DNA of 64,000 nucleotides from Lysinibacillus fusiformis (GCF_002845985.1 NZ_PDFK01000001.1:1116001-1180000); one strand, 5' to 3'; counted from the stretch's first letter, positions 1 through 8,659 are shown. A program made the numbers and translations. The notes: a model not told the origin generated them from the letters alone.

Positions 1-373
1 CAGTAATAGGCAACGAAGATGTATTCGTAGCTAAAATGGCATGTGCTGGTGCAATGCCATCAAGTTGCTTAAAGATGGATTGCTTAATGTCCATATTCTC
101 TACTGCTGCCTCGATGATAATATCTACATCACTAGCATCCTGTAAATCTAGTGACATACTAATTCGACCTAAAACAGCCGCTTTGTCATCCTCCGTTTTA
201 CGGCCCTTTTCTACATCACGTGATAAATTTTTTGTAATAACTCCTATTCCACGCTCGAAGAACTCTTGTTTGATATCATTCAATTTCACATCATAGCCTG
301 CTTGTGCACAAACTTGTGCAATACCAGAGCCCATTTGCCCTGCACCAATGACCATTACCTTTTGAATTCCCAT
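1..373 (-). CDS. hbd: 3-hydroxybutyryl-CoA dehydrogenase, N-terminal part (cut by window start)
   Basis: The minus-strand frame from ATG at 373 stays open to base 1 and encodes the first ~124 residues of a 3-hydroxyacyl-CoA dehydrogenase. The N-terminus has the Rossmann dinucleotide-binding pattern GAGQMGSGIAQVCAQAG, followed by the family segments DVDIIIEAAVE and LATNTSSL. The enzyme would interconvert acetoacetyl-CoA and 3-hydroxybutyryl-CoA with NAD(P)H in the cytoplasm. Its ATG shares one base with the stop of the upstream thiolase (TAATG), so the two are translationally coupled and catalyse consecutive steps of short-chain fatty acid oxidation. The C-terminal catalytic half lies outside the window. 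Confidence 0.93.
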   Translation of the reverse strand, partial: MGIQKVMVIGAGQMGSGIAQVCAQAGYDVKLNDIKQEFFERGIGVITKNLSRDVEKGRKTEDDKAAVLGRISMSLDLQDASDVDIIIEAAVENMDIKQSIFKQLDGIAPAHAILATNTSSLPIT

Positions 374-1578
374 TAGTTCAGTCCCCCTGTTTTTGGTACT
401 TCAATCATAATCGCATCACCTTGACCCCCACCTGAACAAATTGCAGCAATACCGATGCCTCCACCACGACGCTTCAATTCTTGTGCAAGCGTTAAAATAA
501 TACGTGCACCAGATGCTCCAATAGGATGACCTAAAGCAACCGCACCGCCATTAACATTCACCTTTTCAGCATCTAAATCAGCTAACTGCTTGCTGACCAA
601 GGCGACTGCTGCAAAGGCCTCATTGATTTCGATCAAATCAATATCTGCTAATGATTTATTGGTTTTTTTCAGCAATTTATTAATAACAAGACCTGGTGTT
701 TGTGGGAAGTTTTCTGGCTCAATGGCAAGCTCTTCATGACCTAAAATTATTGCTAATGGCTCTCTTCCTTCACGTGTGGCACGTTCCTCACTCATAACCA
801 CGAGGGCACATGCACCATCGTTAACGCCAGGTGCATTACCTGCTGTGATCGTGCCATCCTTGTCAAAGGCTGGTTTCAGTTTTGCTAGTACCTCCAACGT
901 TGTACCTGCTCTTGGTGCTTCATCTGTATCGACGACCAGTGGTTGTCCTTTACGTTGTGGAATCTCCACTTGTACGATTTCTTCAGCAAAGTAACCTTGT
1001 TCAATCGCCGCTAGTGCGCGCTCATGACTGCGAACAGACCAAGCGTCCTGTTCCTCACGACTGAGCGAGAATTCCTTAGCTGTTGCATTACCATAGCTCC
1101 CCATATGCGGTCTCGCTTTATCGAAAGCACATGTTAAACCGTCATAAAGCATGCCATCCACCATTGTGGAATCTCCCATACGCAAGCCATTTCGACCATT
1201 TAACAGATAGTACGGAGCATTGGACATAGACTCCATTCCACCAGCAATAATCACTTCTTCGTCCCCTAATCGAATCAATTGATCTGCTAATGTCACTGCA
1301 CGCATCCCTGATGCACAAACTTTATTGATTGTTTCTGTTTTTACCGCTGTTGGTAAATTGGCTTTTATCGCAGCTTGCCTCGAAGGTATTTGCCCCTGTC
1401 CCCCTTGTAAAACAGAGCCCAAAATAACCTCATCTACTTCGTCAGATGCAATATTTGCTTTCTCTAGCGCACCTTTTATTGCAATTGCCCCTAGATTACT
1501 TGCATGTAATGTTGATAATGAACCTCCAAATTTACCAAATGCAGTTCTTGCTCCTGCTAAAATGACAGCTCTATTCAA
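373..1578 (-). CDS. acetyl-CoA C-acetyltransferase (thiolase)
   Basis: Thiolase of 401 residues, the usual family length. The nucleophilic cysteine is in NKVCASGMRAV (near residue 88), the catalytic histidine in GGAVALGHPIGASGARI and the second cysteine in AICSGGGQGD near the C-terminus. It would cleave acetoacetyl-CoA or 3-ketoacyl-CoA to acetyl-CoA, or run in reverse. I prefer the TTG at 1578 as start, because AAAGGGGTG lies about 7 bases before it; the in-frame GTG at 1587 sits inside that ribosome-binding site. Its stop overlaps the hbd start by one base. A FadR-like palindrome lies 53 bases upstream. Biosynthetic versus degradative role is not decidable from sequence; the neighbours favour degradation. 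Confidence 0.93.
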   Translation of the reverse strand: MNRAVILAGARTAFGKFGGSLSTLHASNLGAIAIKGALEKANIASDEVDEVILGSVLQGGQGQIPSRQAAIKANLPTAVKTETINKVCASGMRAVTLADQLIRLGDEEVIIAGGMESMSNAPYYLLNGRNGLRMGDSTMVDGMLYDGLTCAFDKARPHMGSYGNATAKEFSLSREEQDAWSVRSHERALAAIEQGYFAEEIVQVEIPQRKGQPLVVDTDEAPRAGTTLEVLAKLKPAFDKDGTITAGNAPGVNDGACALVVMSEERATREGREPLAIILGHEELAIEPENFPQTPGLVINKLLKKTNKSLADIDLIEINEAFAAVALVSKQLADLDAEKVNVNGGAVALGHPIGASGARIILTLAQELKRRGGGIGIAAICSGGGQGDAIMIEVPKTGGLN

Positions 1579-1630
1579 GTAAAACACCCCTTTTGTTTTA
1601 CGTACTCGATGAAGTAGTATAGCATTTCAT

Positions 1631-1648
1631 TGACTGAACGCTCGCTCG
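1631..1648. promoter_or_regulatory. candidate FadR-type operator (degenerate) before thiolase
   Basis: TGACTGA-ACGC-TCGCTCG has the arm-4 bases-arm layout of the better site at 4119-4136 and of the B. subtilis FadR box (TGAATGA..TCATTCA, from memory). The right arm has two A-to-G differences. It lies just upstream of the thiolase ribosome-binding site. Confidence 0.35.
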
Positions 1649-1663
1649 ACTTCTATCGATGAA

Positions 1664-1695
1664 AAATGGGAGCTTGTTAGTTGCAACTCCCATTT
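1664..1695 (-). terminator. Rho-independent terminator after fadF
   Basis: AAATGGGAG and CTCCCATTT form a 9-bp stem with a 14-base loop, followed on the minus strand by a T-rich tail. It lies downstream of the FadF-like gene and before the thiolase gene. Confidence 0.7.
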
Positions 1696-1777
1696 CCATT
1701 TAATCTTATTCTACAAAACAATTTTTTATTGTGCAATTTATATTTTTCAGATAACTAAAATATTTCTACAATAGCAA

Positions 1778-4012
1778 TCATTTTTCTGCGTTCGATTCCG
1801 TATTCTCGTCCTGTTGAACATTTTCTACGGATGCTACCACTGCTTCTAATGTTTCTTCTTCAGCTTCCTCAGATGAAGGATCAACAGCCTTCACTTTTTC
1901 ACCGAACACTGAACGCTCTAGTAATTCTGCTACATCGAATGTGCCAATAGAGTCTTCCACTTCTTTTGCCTTTGTACCATCCTCCAGCATTGTTAAGCAA
2001 TAAGGACAGCCAGATGAAATAACGGATGCATTAGTAGCAAGAGCTTGCTCTGTACGAGCTACATTAATGCGATTACCAACATGCTCTTCCATCCACATTA
2101 AGCCACCACCTGCACCACAGCACATAGCAGTTTCGCGATTTCGTTCCATTTCCACAAGCTTCACACCCGGGATACCACGTAGAATTTCTCTCGGCGCATC
2201 ATAAACATCATTGTAACGGCCTAAGTAACAGGAATCGTGGAAAACAATTGTTTCATGAACTTCATAATTGAGTGCCAGACGATTTTCCTCAATCAACTGA
2301 TTTAGTATTTCAGTATGATGATACACTTCGCCATTCCAGCCAAAGTCTTGGTATTCATTTTTAAAGATATTGTAAGCATGAGGGTCGATTGTCACTATTT
2401 TCTTCACATCATTTTTCTCAAACTCATCAATATTTGCTGTAGCTAATTCTTGGAATAAAAATTCATTTCCTAAACGACGAGGTGTGTCCCCAGAGTTTTT
2501 CTCTTTATTTCCTAAGATCGCAAACTTCACACCAGCTTCGTTTAATAGACGACAGAAAGCTAAAGCAATTTTTTGAGAGCGATTATCGAATGCCCCCATC
2601 GAACCAACCCAGAATAGATATTCCATTTCTTCGCCAGATTTTTTTAACTCTTTTACTGTTGGAATATGGATTGTTGGATCAAGATCACGCCAATTCTCTT
2701 TTTCTTTACGGTTTAAGCCCCAAGGATTCCCTTGTCGTTCGATATTTGTCATGGCACGTTGTGCATCAGGATTAACTTTTCCTTCCGTCATTGTTAGATA
2801 GCGACGTAGGTCGATGATTTTATCAACATGCTCATTCATTACTGGACATTGATCCTCACAGTTTCGACAAGTCGTACAAGCCCAAATTTCTTCTTCTGTA
2901 ATCACATCGCCAATTAAAGATGGGCTGTAAATATCTTCAATTACTGCGCCTTCAGCACCAGCAGCCATCGCAAGCTGATTACCCTTGGTATTGGCAAAGA
3001 ATTGATAAGGTACCCAAGGCTTTTGCTTTGTTACAACAGCGCCAGTAAATGTTAAATGATCACGCAATTTTACGATTAAATCCATTGGAGACAGCATTTT
3101 TCCTGTTCCAGTTGCAGGACACATATTGGTACAACGTCCACATTCCACACAAGAATACAGATCGAGCATTTGCTTTTGTGTGAAGTCTTGTATGCGTCCA
3201 ACTCCAATTGAAGGCATATCCTCTTCACTTTCAGCATTTTCTCCTGCTTCTTCTAATGCCTCAAAATCGATAGGCGTTAATGTACCCACACGATCTAAAC
3301 GATTCATGTAAACATTCAGTGGGCTGACAATTAAATGGAAATGCTTAGATTGTGGTACATACACAAGGAATGTTAATAGAATTAAAAGATGTGCCCACCA
3401 CATAACATAAAATACTCCAGCAGCTACTGATGCAGGTAGGAAGCCAAATATAGCAGCAATGCTTGAAGCAACAGGCTCCGTATAAGTTAACCCCTCACCA
3501 TGCCAGATTAATCCCATACCATTAGCGATTAATGTTGAGACCATTAAGCCACCAATGAAAATTAACACAAGACCGTTTTTCCATCCTCTTTTTAGACGCA
3601 CTAGCTTTTCTACATAGCGGCGGTAAAATGCCCACACTACCGCAACTAAAATCATTAAAACTACAAGCTCTTGGAAGAATGTAAAGACACCATAGAAAAT
3701 ACCTAATGGCAGATGTGATCCTGGTGCTAGTCCTTTCCAAATTAAATCAATGGCCCCTAACTGAACCATCAAAAATCCATAGAAAAACATCACGTGAATT
3801 AATCCACTCTTTGGATCCTTTAATAGCTTGTTTTGACCAAATACATTGACCATAATATAGCGTAGTCGCTCTTTAACACTTTCATCAAACTCAACCTTTT
3901 TCCCCAATTGCACATACTTATAGCGTGTTTTCAACAGATAGAAGAACAATCCTACTGCATAAAGCACAACCACGACTGTTAAGACTATGTTAGCAATTAA
4001 TAATGGACTCAT
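1778..4012 (-). CDS. fadF: FadF-like membrane iron-sulfur oxidoreductase (heterodisulfide reductase-related)
   Basis: 744 residues. The first ~220 contain about six hydrophobic segments. Two 4Fe-4S motifs follow: CVECGRCTNMCPATG near residue 290 and CTTCRNCEDQCPVMN near 383. Two CCG-type domains with CCGAGGG and SSGCPYC follow, as in heterodisulfide reductase subunits. B. subtilis FadF (YwjF) has this arrangement and is a FadR-regulated fatty-acid oxidation gene. The likely role is to pass acyl-CoA dehydrogenase electrons from ETF to the quinone pool, but direct biochemistry is not established from sequence. The C-terminal ~40 residues are a low-complexity acidic tail. ATG at 4012 is preceded by AAAGGGGGG. 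A FadR-like box lies at 4119. Confidence 0.9.
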   Translation of the reverse strand: MSPLLIANIVLTVVVVLYAVGLFFYLLKTRYKYVQLGKKVEFDESVKERLRYIMVNVFGQNKLLKDPKSGLIHVMFFYGFLMVQLGAIDLIWKGLAPGSHLPLGIFYGVFTFFQELVVLMILVAVVWAFYRRYVEKLVRLKRGWKNGLVLIFIGGLMVSTLIANGMGLIWHGEGLTYTEPVASSIAAIFGFLPASVAAGVFYVMWWAHLLILLTFLVYVPQSKHFHLIVSPLNVYMNRLDRVGTLTPIDFEALEEAGENAESEEDMPSIGVGRIQDFTQKQMLDLYSCVECGRCTNMCPATGTGKMLSPMDLIVKLRDHLTFTGAVVTKQKPWVPYQFFANTKGNQLAMAAGAEGAVIEDIYSPSLIGDVITEEEIWACTTCRNCEDQCPVMNEHVDKIIDLRRYLTMTEGKVNPDAQRAMTNIERQGNPWGLNRKEKENWRDLDPTIHIPTVKELKKSGEEMEYLFWVGSMGAFDNRSQKIALAFCRLLNEAGVKFAILGNKEKNSGDTPRRLGNEFLFQELATANIDEFEKNDVKKIVTIDPHAYNIFKNEYQDFGWNGEVYHHTEILNQLIEENRLALNYEVHETIVFHDSCYLGRYNDVYDAPREILRGIPGVKLVEMERNRETAMCCGAGGGLMWMEEHVGNRINVARTEQALATNASVISSGCPYCLTMLEDGTKAKEVEDSIGTFDVAELLERSVFGEKVKAVDPSSEEAEEETLEAVVASVENVQQDENTESNAEK

Positions 4013-4118
4013 GGTTGGTCCCCCCTTTAGTTTGTCGTAATTTTCTCTCTTTGCGGCAAATTTGCTAGTTCATACGGAAATGTGCGTCACTATATCAATA
4101 TATTCCTATTCTAATAAA

Positions 4119-4136
4119 TGAGTGAGCATTCAGTCA
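4119..4136. promoter_or_regulatory. candidate FadR operator upstream of fadF
   Basis: TGAGTGA-GCAT-TCAGTCA is an 18-bp inverted repeat with one mismatch between arms. It agrees at most positions with the B. subtilis FadR consensus recalled as TGAATGA-N4-TCATTCA. It lies 107 bases upstream of the fadF ATG, where a promoter would be expected. Confidence 0.6.
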
Positions 4137-4186
4137 ACATAAAACGGAAATATTTCTGATAATTTTATATTCTTACACTTTACAAG

Positions 4187-4220
4187 AAAAAAAGCCACCC
4201 TGAAATTTATTCAAAGTAGC
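4187..4220 (-). terminator. terminator of the cobalamin operon
   Basis: As minus-strand RNA, GCUACUUUGAA pairs with UUCAGGGUGGC over 11 bp using G-U pairs, and seven U residues follow. It ends the btuF-btuC-btuD/cbiZ-adenosyltransferase operon. Confidence 0.75.
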
Positions 4221-4282
4221 ATTTTTTTACTTTTCTTTTTTAAAATTTAATTAATAAAAGCTGCGACATCCACATAACAAGT

Positions 4283-4846
4283 TTATTTTTTGAAGACATT
4301 GCCACTGCGAATGTATTCAATATCCGCTACGTTTAATCGAGCATTTACAACACGTGCGGCTGCAAATAAATAATCTGATAATCGATTTAAATATTTTTGT
4401 ACAACTTTCGGCACGTCCTCCACTTCTTTCATAAGTGTCACCATTTCACGCTCTGCTCGTCGTGCAACTGTACGAGCAATGTGTAAAGTTGCAGCTGCTG
4501 GTGCGCCACCTGGTAAAATAAAACGTTGTAATGGTGGTGCCTCATCTGATAAAGCATCTATACGAGCTTCCAACACTTCAATCGGTTGCTCTGTTAATTT
4601 ATAGTGGCGTTCTTTCATCACATTGGCAAGGTCACCACCAGCATCGAATAGTTCATGCTGAATTGTTTCAAGATCTGTTAAAATATCCTTAAAAAGTGCT
4701 TGATCTAATTCACTTACTGCCTTCCCGATAAAAGAGTTTAATTCATCAATCGCCCCGTATGTTTCAACACGTAAGCTATCTTTATCAACGCGTCCGCCAA
4801 TTAGACTTGTTTTCCCCGTATCGCCTGTTTTCGTGTAAAGCTTCAT
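4283..4846 (-). CDS. cob(I)yrinic acid a,c-diamide/cobalamin adenosyltransferase, PduO type
   Basis: 187 residues, the usual PduO-type size. The N-terminal nucleotide-binding signature is KLYTKTGDTGKTSLIGGRV. The middle and C-terminus carry the conserved FILPGG, HIARTVARRAER and NRLSDYLFAAAR segments. The enzyme transfers the adenosyl group of ATP to reduced corrinoids to make adenosylcobalamin. I choose the ATG at 4846 (8 bases after AGGAG) over the ATG at 4855, which touches the ribosome-binding site. That site overlaps the TAG stop of btuD/cbiZ, so translation is coupled. Being last in a corrinoid uptake operon, it most likely converts imported and salvaged corrinoids. Confidence 0.93.
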   Translation of the reverse strand: MKLYTKTGDTGKTSLIGGRVDKDSLRVETYGAIDELNSFIGKAVSELDQALFKDILTDLETIQHELFDAGGDLANVMKERHYKLTEQPIEVLEARIDALSDEAPPLQRFILPGGAPAAATLHIARTVARRAEREMVTLMKEVEDVPKVVQKYLNRLSDYLFAAARVVNARLNVADIEYIRSGNVFKK

Positions 4847-4858
4847 TTCTCTCATCTC

Positions 4859-6319
4859 CTAAAACTGATTTTTATAATTTCTGATGGCCTGAACTGTTGT
4901 TTCATAAACACCCTTGGCAATCATTTTACCAACTTCCGTAATCGGGCCACCATACAGCATTTCTTCCCCTTTTTGAGTTGCTGCAATTAACAGACTATCT
5001 GTAGCAGTTCCTGTAGCAATAGTTCCACTACGCTCGTCACGAATATCTTCTGATTGCAAAGCTTTTGTTTTCGCCTCTGTAGCTGTCATCAGTGCCTGGA
5101 AAAATGCCTCCTCCGATAAACAGCCATTGATTATGATCCATGTATTGATAGTACCAATATATGGATCATCCTGTCTTTCGTGTACACGTGATACATCAAC
5201 CGCATTGCCCACACCAGCTGTTACAGCTACTATCATACTGCCAAAAGGCGCTGAAAATTCATTAATGGCAACAAGAGCTGTTGGCACTGCTGTCAGCATC
5301 ACAACAGTACTTGTTGGGGAAAAATTCTCTCTTTGCAAAAAATCACTAACTTCTCTTTTTACATCACTTATCACATAATCACCAGGTACAGAGCGGTTTA
5401 ACAAGCAATTATGCCAGCCAATACCTGGGTTATGAACAGCAGAGGACACTGTTTTTAACGGAATCTCTGATTGAAGTTGAATATAGTGTTCCGTTATCAT
5501 GAAATGTTCTTTTTTGATGACAGCTCGCTGCTGGTAATCAGTTGTTGCGGGCATCATTGTAATTTGAGGTTTTGGTATTTCGGGATGGGCATATGTAGCC
5601 ACTCGTGCTTGATAAACTTCTTCAATTTGGGAGGCTATTAATACTTCATGCGGTACTCCAAGTGCTCTCATTTGCCCACCCTCCATAAGCAATAATTCAT
5701 CACAATAGAGAGAGGCTAAATTCATATCATGTAGTACCATAACGACCGTTAAACCACACTCCACAGCTTCCTTCCTGACCATATCTAAGATTTGCCGTTG
5801 ATGTGCAATGTCTAGATGATTGGTTGGCTCATCCAGCAGTAGAATTTCTGCTGTTTGCGCTAATGCCTGGGCAACAAATACTCTTTGTTGTTCACCACCC
5901 GATAAAAATTCTAACGGGGTGTGCTCATAGCGTTTCACACCTGTTTGCAGCATGGCATGCTGAACAGCCTGTTCATCCTGTTCAGACCAACTTGAGAAAA
6001 AACCTGTTTGATGGGGGTAGCGCCCTAGTGAAATGGCCTCCCTTACACTGTTTGAGAAAGCATTTGCATGAAGCTGTGGTAGTACAGCCATCTTTTGCGC
6101 CAAAGCACGGGCATTATAAGAAAGGATATTTTGTCCATCAATTGTGATTGTTCCAGCAGTAGCTGGTAATATCCCACTCATTACCTTTAATAATGTGGAT
6201 TTCCCACTACCATTCGGTCCCAGAATACCAAGAATTTTCCCTTTTTCCACAGTAAAACTAATGTCCTTGACGATTGGTACATCTTCATAACCACCTGATA
6301 GATGTTCGACAATAATCAT
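4859..6319 (-). CDS. btuD: fusion of cobalamin ABC-transporter ATPase (BtuD) and adenosylcobinamide amidohydrolase (CbiZ)
   Basis: 486 residues, against ~255 for a stand-alone BtuD. Residues ~1-255 are an ABC ATPase: Walker A GPNGSGKST, signature LSGGEQQRV, Walker B ILLLDEPTNHLD, switch H in VMVLHDMN. Residues ~270-486 are a CbiZ domain (NPGIGWHNCLLNRSVPGDYV, VTAGVGNAVDVSR, TDSLLIAATQKG). CbiZ removes the aminopropanol or pseudo-lower-ligand tail from cobinamides and pseudocobalamins to give cobyric acid. The fusion therefore couples import with salvage. B. subtilis YvrA is, from memory, a similar fusion. ATG at 6319 overlaps the btuC stop (ATGA). Confidence 0.92.
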   Translation of the reverse strand: MIIVEHLSGGYEDVPIVKDISFTVEKGKILGILGPNGSGKSTLLKVMSGILPATAGTITIDGQNILSYNARALAQKMAVLPQLHANAFSNSVREAISLGRYPHQTGFFSSWSEQDEQAVQHAMLQTGVKRYEHTPLEFLSGGEQQRVFVAQALAQTAEILLLDEPTNHLDIAHQRQILDMVRKEAVECGLTVVMVLHDMNLASLYCDELLLMEGGQMRALGVPHEVLIASQIEEVYQARVATYAHPEIPKPQITMMPATTDYQQRAVIKKEHFMITEHYIQLQSEIPLKTVSSAVHNPGIGWHNCLLNRSVPGDYVISDVKREVSDFLQRENFSPTSTVVMLTAVPTALVAINEFSAPFGSMIVAVTAGVGNAVDVSRVHERQDDPYIGTINTWIIINGCLSEEAFFQALMTATEAKTKALQSEDIRDERSGTIATGTATDSLLIAATQKGEEMLYGGPITEVGKMIAKGVYETTVQAIRNYKNQF

Positions 6320-7317
6320 GCCCGTACCCCCTTACTTCTTCGTTGCTTATAAAAAATATAGGAGAAAACAGGTGCACCAATAAACGCCGTAATAACACCA
6401 ATAGGTAGCTCTCTTGGCACAATAATTGTTCGTGCTACTAAATCGCAAACAATGAGTAAAGTTGCGCCATTGAAAAACGATAATGGCAATAAATGGCGGT
6501 GGTCAGAACCCCAAATCATCCTTGTCATATGCGGTACAACTAATCCTACAAAGCCAATTGTGCCAGAAACCGCTACAGCAGCTCCTGTTAACATGGAGCC
6601 ACCCGCTAAAATCAAATACTTACTACGTTTCACATTGACACCTAAATGCTTCGCGCGCTCTTCACCATATAACAAAACATTTAGCTCTCGTCTTTGCGTC
6701 CAAAGCATAATGGAACCAACAATAACAAATGGCGTGATCATTTGGACATATGGCCATCCACGCATTGACACAGAACCTAGTAACCAGCCAATTACTTGGC
6801 GTAGCTCTTCTCCAGATAAAGCGATCATTAATGAAATGAGAGAACCTAGAAATGAGCTAAAAATAACACCTGTTAAAATTAACGTTTCCATCTTCAATGA
6901 ACGGTCTACCATTCTAGCAAAGCTCATGACCACTACCATCGTGATGATTGCGCCTATCATACTAAAAGTGGGTAGGGCATACAAGCCTACGACCGGTATA
7001 GATATACTAAAAAAAATCGTAATAACAGCACCAACAGATGCCCCTGATGAAACGCCTAATGTATATGGATCTGCCAATGGATTTTTTAACAACCCTTGGA
7101 AAGCTGCTCCAGCAATGGCCAAAGAAGCTCCCACTAGTCCCGCTAACAACACGCGTGGCAGACGGATTTTCCAAAAGATATTAGCAGCCGTTTCATCAAC
7201 TGCTTGATTCCATAAAACTTCTAACGGAATATGAACTGAGCCTATTGCTACGCCACACCAGATACTAATGACAAGAAGCGTACATGTTAGTACATAGGCT
7301 AGTGCTATTTTTTTCAC
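6316..7317 (-). CDS. btuC: cobalamin ABC transporter permease, FecCD family
   Basis: 333 residues with about ten hydrophobic helices, typical of the FecCD/BtuC family. The conserved pieces IRLPRVLLAGLVGASLAIAG, NPLADPYTLGVSSGASVGA and the C-terminal FVGLVVPHMTRMIWG (the ATPase-coupling loop) are all present. The start is GTG at 7317, overlapping the btuF stop (GTGA). It forms the membrane channel for the corrinoid captured by BtuF and is driven by the BtuD part of the next gene. Family members also carry siderophores and haem; the riboswitch and the CbiZ and adenosyltransferase neighbours fix the substrate as corrinoid. Confidence 0.93.
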   Translation of the reverse strand: MKKIALAYVLTCTLLVISIWCGVAIGSVHIPLEVLWNQAVDETAANIFWKIRLPRVLLAGLVGASLAIAGAAFQGLLKNPLADPYTLGVSSGASVGAVITIFFSISIPVVGLYALPTFSMIGAIITMVVVMSFARMVDRSLKMETLILTGVIFSSFLGSLISLMIALSGEELRQVIGWLLGSVSMRGWPYVQMITPFVIVGSIMLWTQRRELNVLLYGEERAKHLGVNVKRSKYLILAGGSMLTGAAVAVSGTIGFVGLVVPHMTRMIWGSDHRHLLPLSFFNGATLLIVCDLVARTIIVPRELPIGVITAFIGAPVFSYIFYKQRRSKGVRA

Positions 7318-8285
7318 TTAAAAACCTCTGGATAAATAGCTTTTGCTAATTCTTCAAGACCTTCTCCTAAACGGGGACCTTGACGACTTGTTGTGCTTTC
7401 ATCTACTTGAACGATTGCCTTATTTTTCACGGCATTAACAGTATCGAAACCAGCACGTTGTGGTATTTTTGTTAAAATATCTGGTACATAATGATATGTC
7501 ACAACGATGACATCTGGGTTTTTCGTAATAATTTGTTCTGAACTAATTTCATACCAATCCTTCGCATCTGCCGCTACGTTTTCTGCATGAATCATGTCCA
7601 GCATAGCATTCATAAATGTGCCATTACCCGCCGTATAAATAGTAGGTTCATTCGATGCTTCGACTAGCACTTTTTTGGGTTCGACATCCTTTACTTTTGT
7701 CAGAACATCTTCCACTTTTTCCTTCATATTAGCAACGATTTTTTCAGCCTCTGGTAATTTCCCTGTTGCACGACCAAGCAGCTCAATCGTTGTGTAAGTT
7801 TCATTAAAGTCTTGTGCATTTTTTACGACAAATACTTTCAAACCTGCTGACTCAAGCTGTTCAATCGCCGCTTCTGAAAGGGACATGCTAGATTCATGCG
7901 AAAACACGATATCTGGCTTTAAGGCAATAATTTTTTCAATATTGTACTCCATGCCCCCAACTTTCTCCTTTTCAGCGACTTCTGGTGGATAATCATCATT
8001 GTCTGTCACCCCAACTATTTCATCATTTAAACCAAGTTCAAATAATATCTCTGTGTTACTTGGAATAAGAGAAACAATTTTTTCAGGCGGTGCTTCAAGT
8101 GTAATATCCTTGCCAATGGCATCTGTTATGGTCATTGGGAATGTTGCTTCATCCACCTGTGGAGTCTCTTGCTGTGTTTGCTGCTCCGTAGCTACTGGCT
8201 TGTCATTTTTGGCTTCTTGCCCACATGCTGCTAACAAACCTACTGCTAAAAATGCTGATAATCCTATTTTCCAAAATTTCTTCAT
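7314..8285 (-). CDS. btuF: cobalamin-binding lipoprotein
   Basis: 323 residues. A lipoprotein signal peptide ends in the lipobox LLAAC (Cys near 21), followed by a Gln/Thr-rich linker. The rest is a class III periplasmic-binding-type protein of the BtuF/FhuD fold: DAIGKDITLEAPPEKIVSL at the start of the first lobe, LKPDIVFSHES, and a C-terminal lobe ending QGPRLGEGLEELAKAIYP. It captures corrinoids at the outer face of the membrane and delivers them to BtuC. AAAGGAGGATTCAC precedes the ATG. It is the first gene after the cobalamin riboswitch and its terminator, so it is probably switched off when B12 is plentiful. Confidence 0.93.
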   Translation of the reverse strand: MKKFWKIGLSAFLAVGLLAACGQEAKNDKPVATEQQTQQETPQVDEATFPMTITDAIGKDITLEAPPEKIVSLIPSNTEILFELGLNDEIVGVTDNDDYPPEVAEKEKVGGMEYNIEKIIALKPDIVFSHESSMSLSEAAIEQLESAGLKVFVVKNAQDFNETYTTIELLGRATGKLPEAEKIVANMKEKVEDVLTKVKDVEPKKVLVEASNEPTIYTAGNGTFMNAMLDMIHAENVAADAKDWYEISSEQIITKNPDVIVVTYHYVPDILTKIPQRAGFDTVNAVKNKAIVQVDESTTSRQGPRLGEGLEELAKAIYPEVFK

Positions 8286-8347
8286 GTGAATCCTCCTTTG
8301 TTGATCCGTGCGTCAATTGGTTAGAAATATTTTCTCCATCAAAATAA

Positions 8348-8376
8348 GACCCCTCATCTTCGAATGATGAGGGGTC
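8348..8376 (-). terminator. riboswitch-controlled terminator before btuF
   Basis: GACCCCTCATC and GATGAGGGGTC form a perfect 11-bp stem with a 7-base loop, followed on the minus strand by a T-rich stretch. It lies between the cobalamin aptamer and btuF and is therefore the likely expression platform for premature termination. Confidence 0.8.
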
Positions 8377-8439
8377 AAAATCGCACCAAAAAACTGATAC
8401 AAAATCCACCACCCTATCCTCGTAGGTTGTCATGTCTAT

Positions 8440-8600
8440 ACTATAAAGGCAGGTCTCCTGGCTCGTGCTTATTGCGTTTTTCAAGCCTTCCCGAAATCTT
8501 CAGTGGCATTATTTGAAAAAACTCACACTTACAGTGGCGGGACCGCATCGGAATTACACCGACTTCCCTTTTCACTTTACTTAAGTAAAGAACCTTTATA
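8440..8600 (-). promoter_or_regulatory. cobalamin riboswitch
   Basis: Read on the minus strand, the element contains the cobalamin-aptamer landmarks: GGGAAGTCGGTGTAATTCCG, the CCCGCCACTGT loop segment, the AATGCCACTG segment, and the 3' B12 box AGCCAGGAGACCTGCCT. The order and spacing match the classical class. It lies upstream of btuF and is followed by a terminator hairpin. It should sense adenosylcobalamin and reduce expression of the whole operon. Confidence 0.95.
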
Positions 8601-8616
8601 ATATTCAGTTGATTTC

Positions 8617-8622
8617 ATTATA
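8617..8622 (-). promoter_or_regulatory. candidate -10 box of the cobalamin operon
   Basis: TATAAT on the minus strand lies about 20 bases before the aptamer. No good -35 element is visible at the right distance; that position is taken by the terminator stem of the upstream operon. Confidence 0.45.
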
Positions 8623-8638
8623 CATGAAAATAAAAGAA

Positions 8639-8659
8639 GTCGCCTCCATTCCAGACGAC
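8639..8659 (-). terminator. terminator after acyl-CoA dehydrogenase
   Basis: GTCGTCT and AGGCGAC pair over 7 bp (one G-U) around a 7-base loop, followed by TTCTTTTATTTT on the minus strand. It sits 10 bases after the acyl-CoA dehydrogenase stop. Confidence 0.65.

Noticed and set aside
6452-7207. 251-codon open frame on the plus strand
   Set aside because: It lies antisense to btuC; the composition is that of a reverse-read membrane protein gene and no SD is present.
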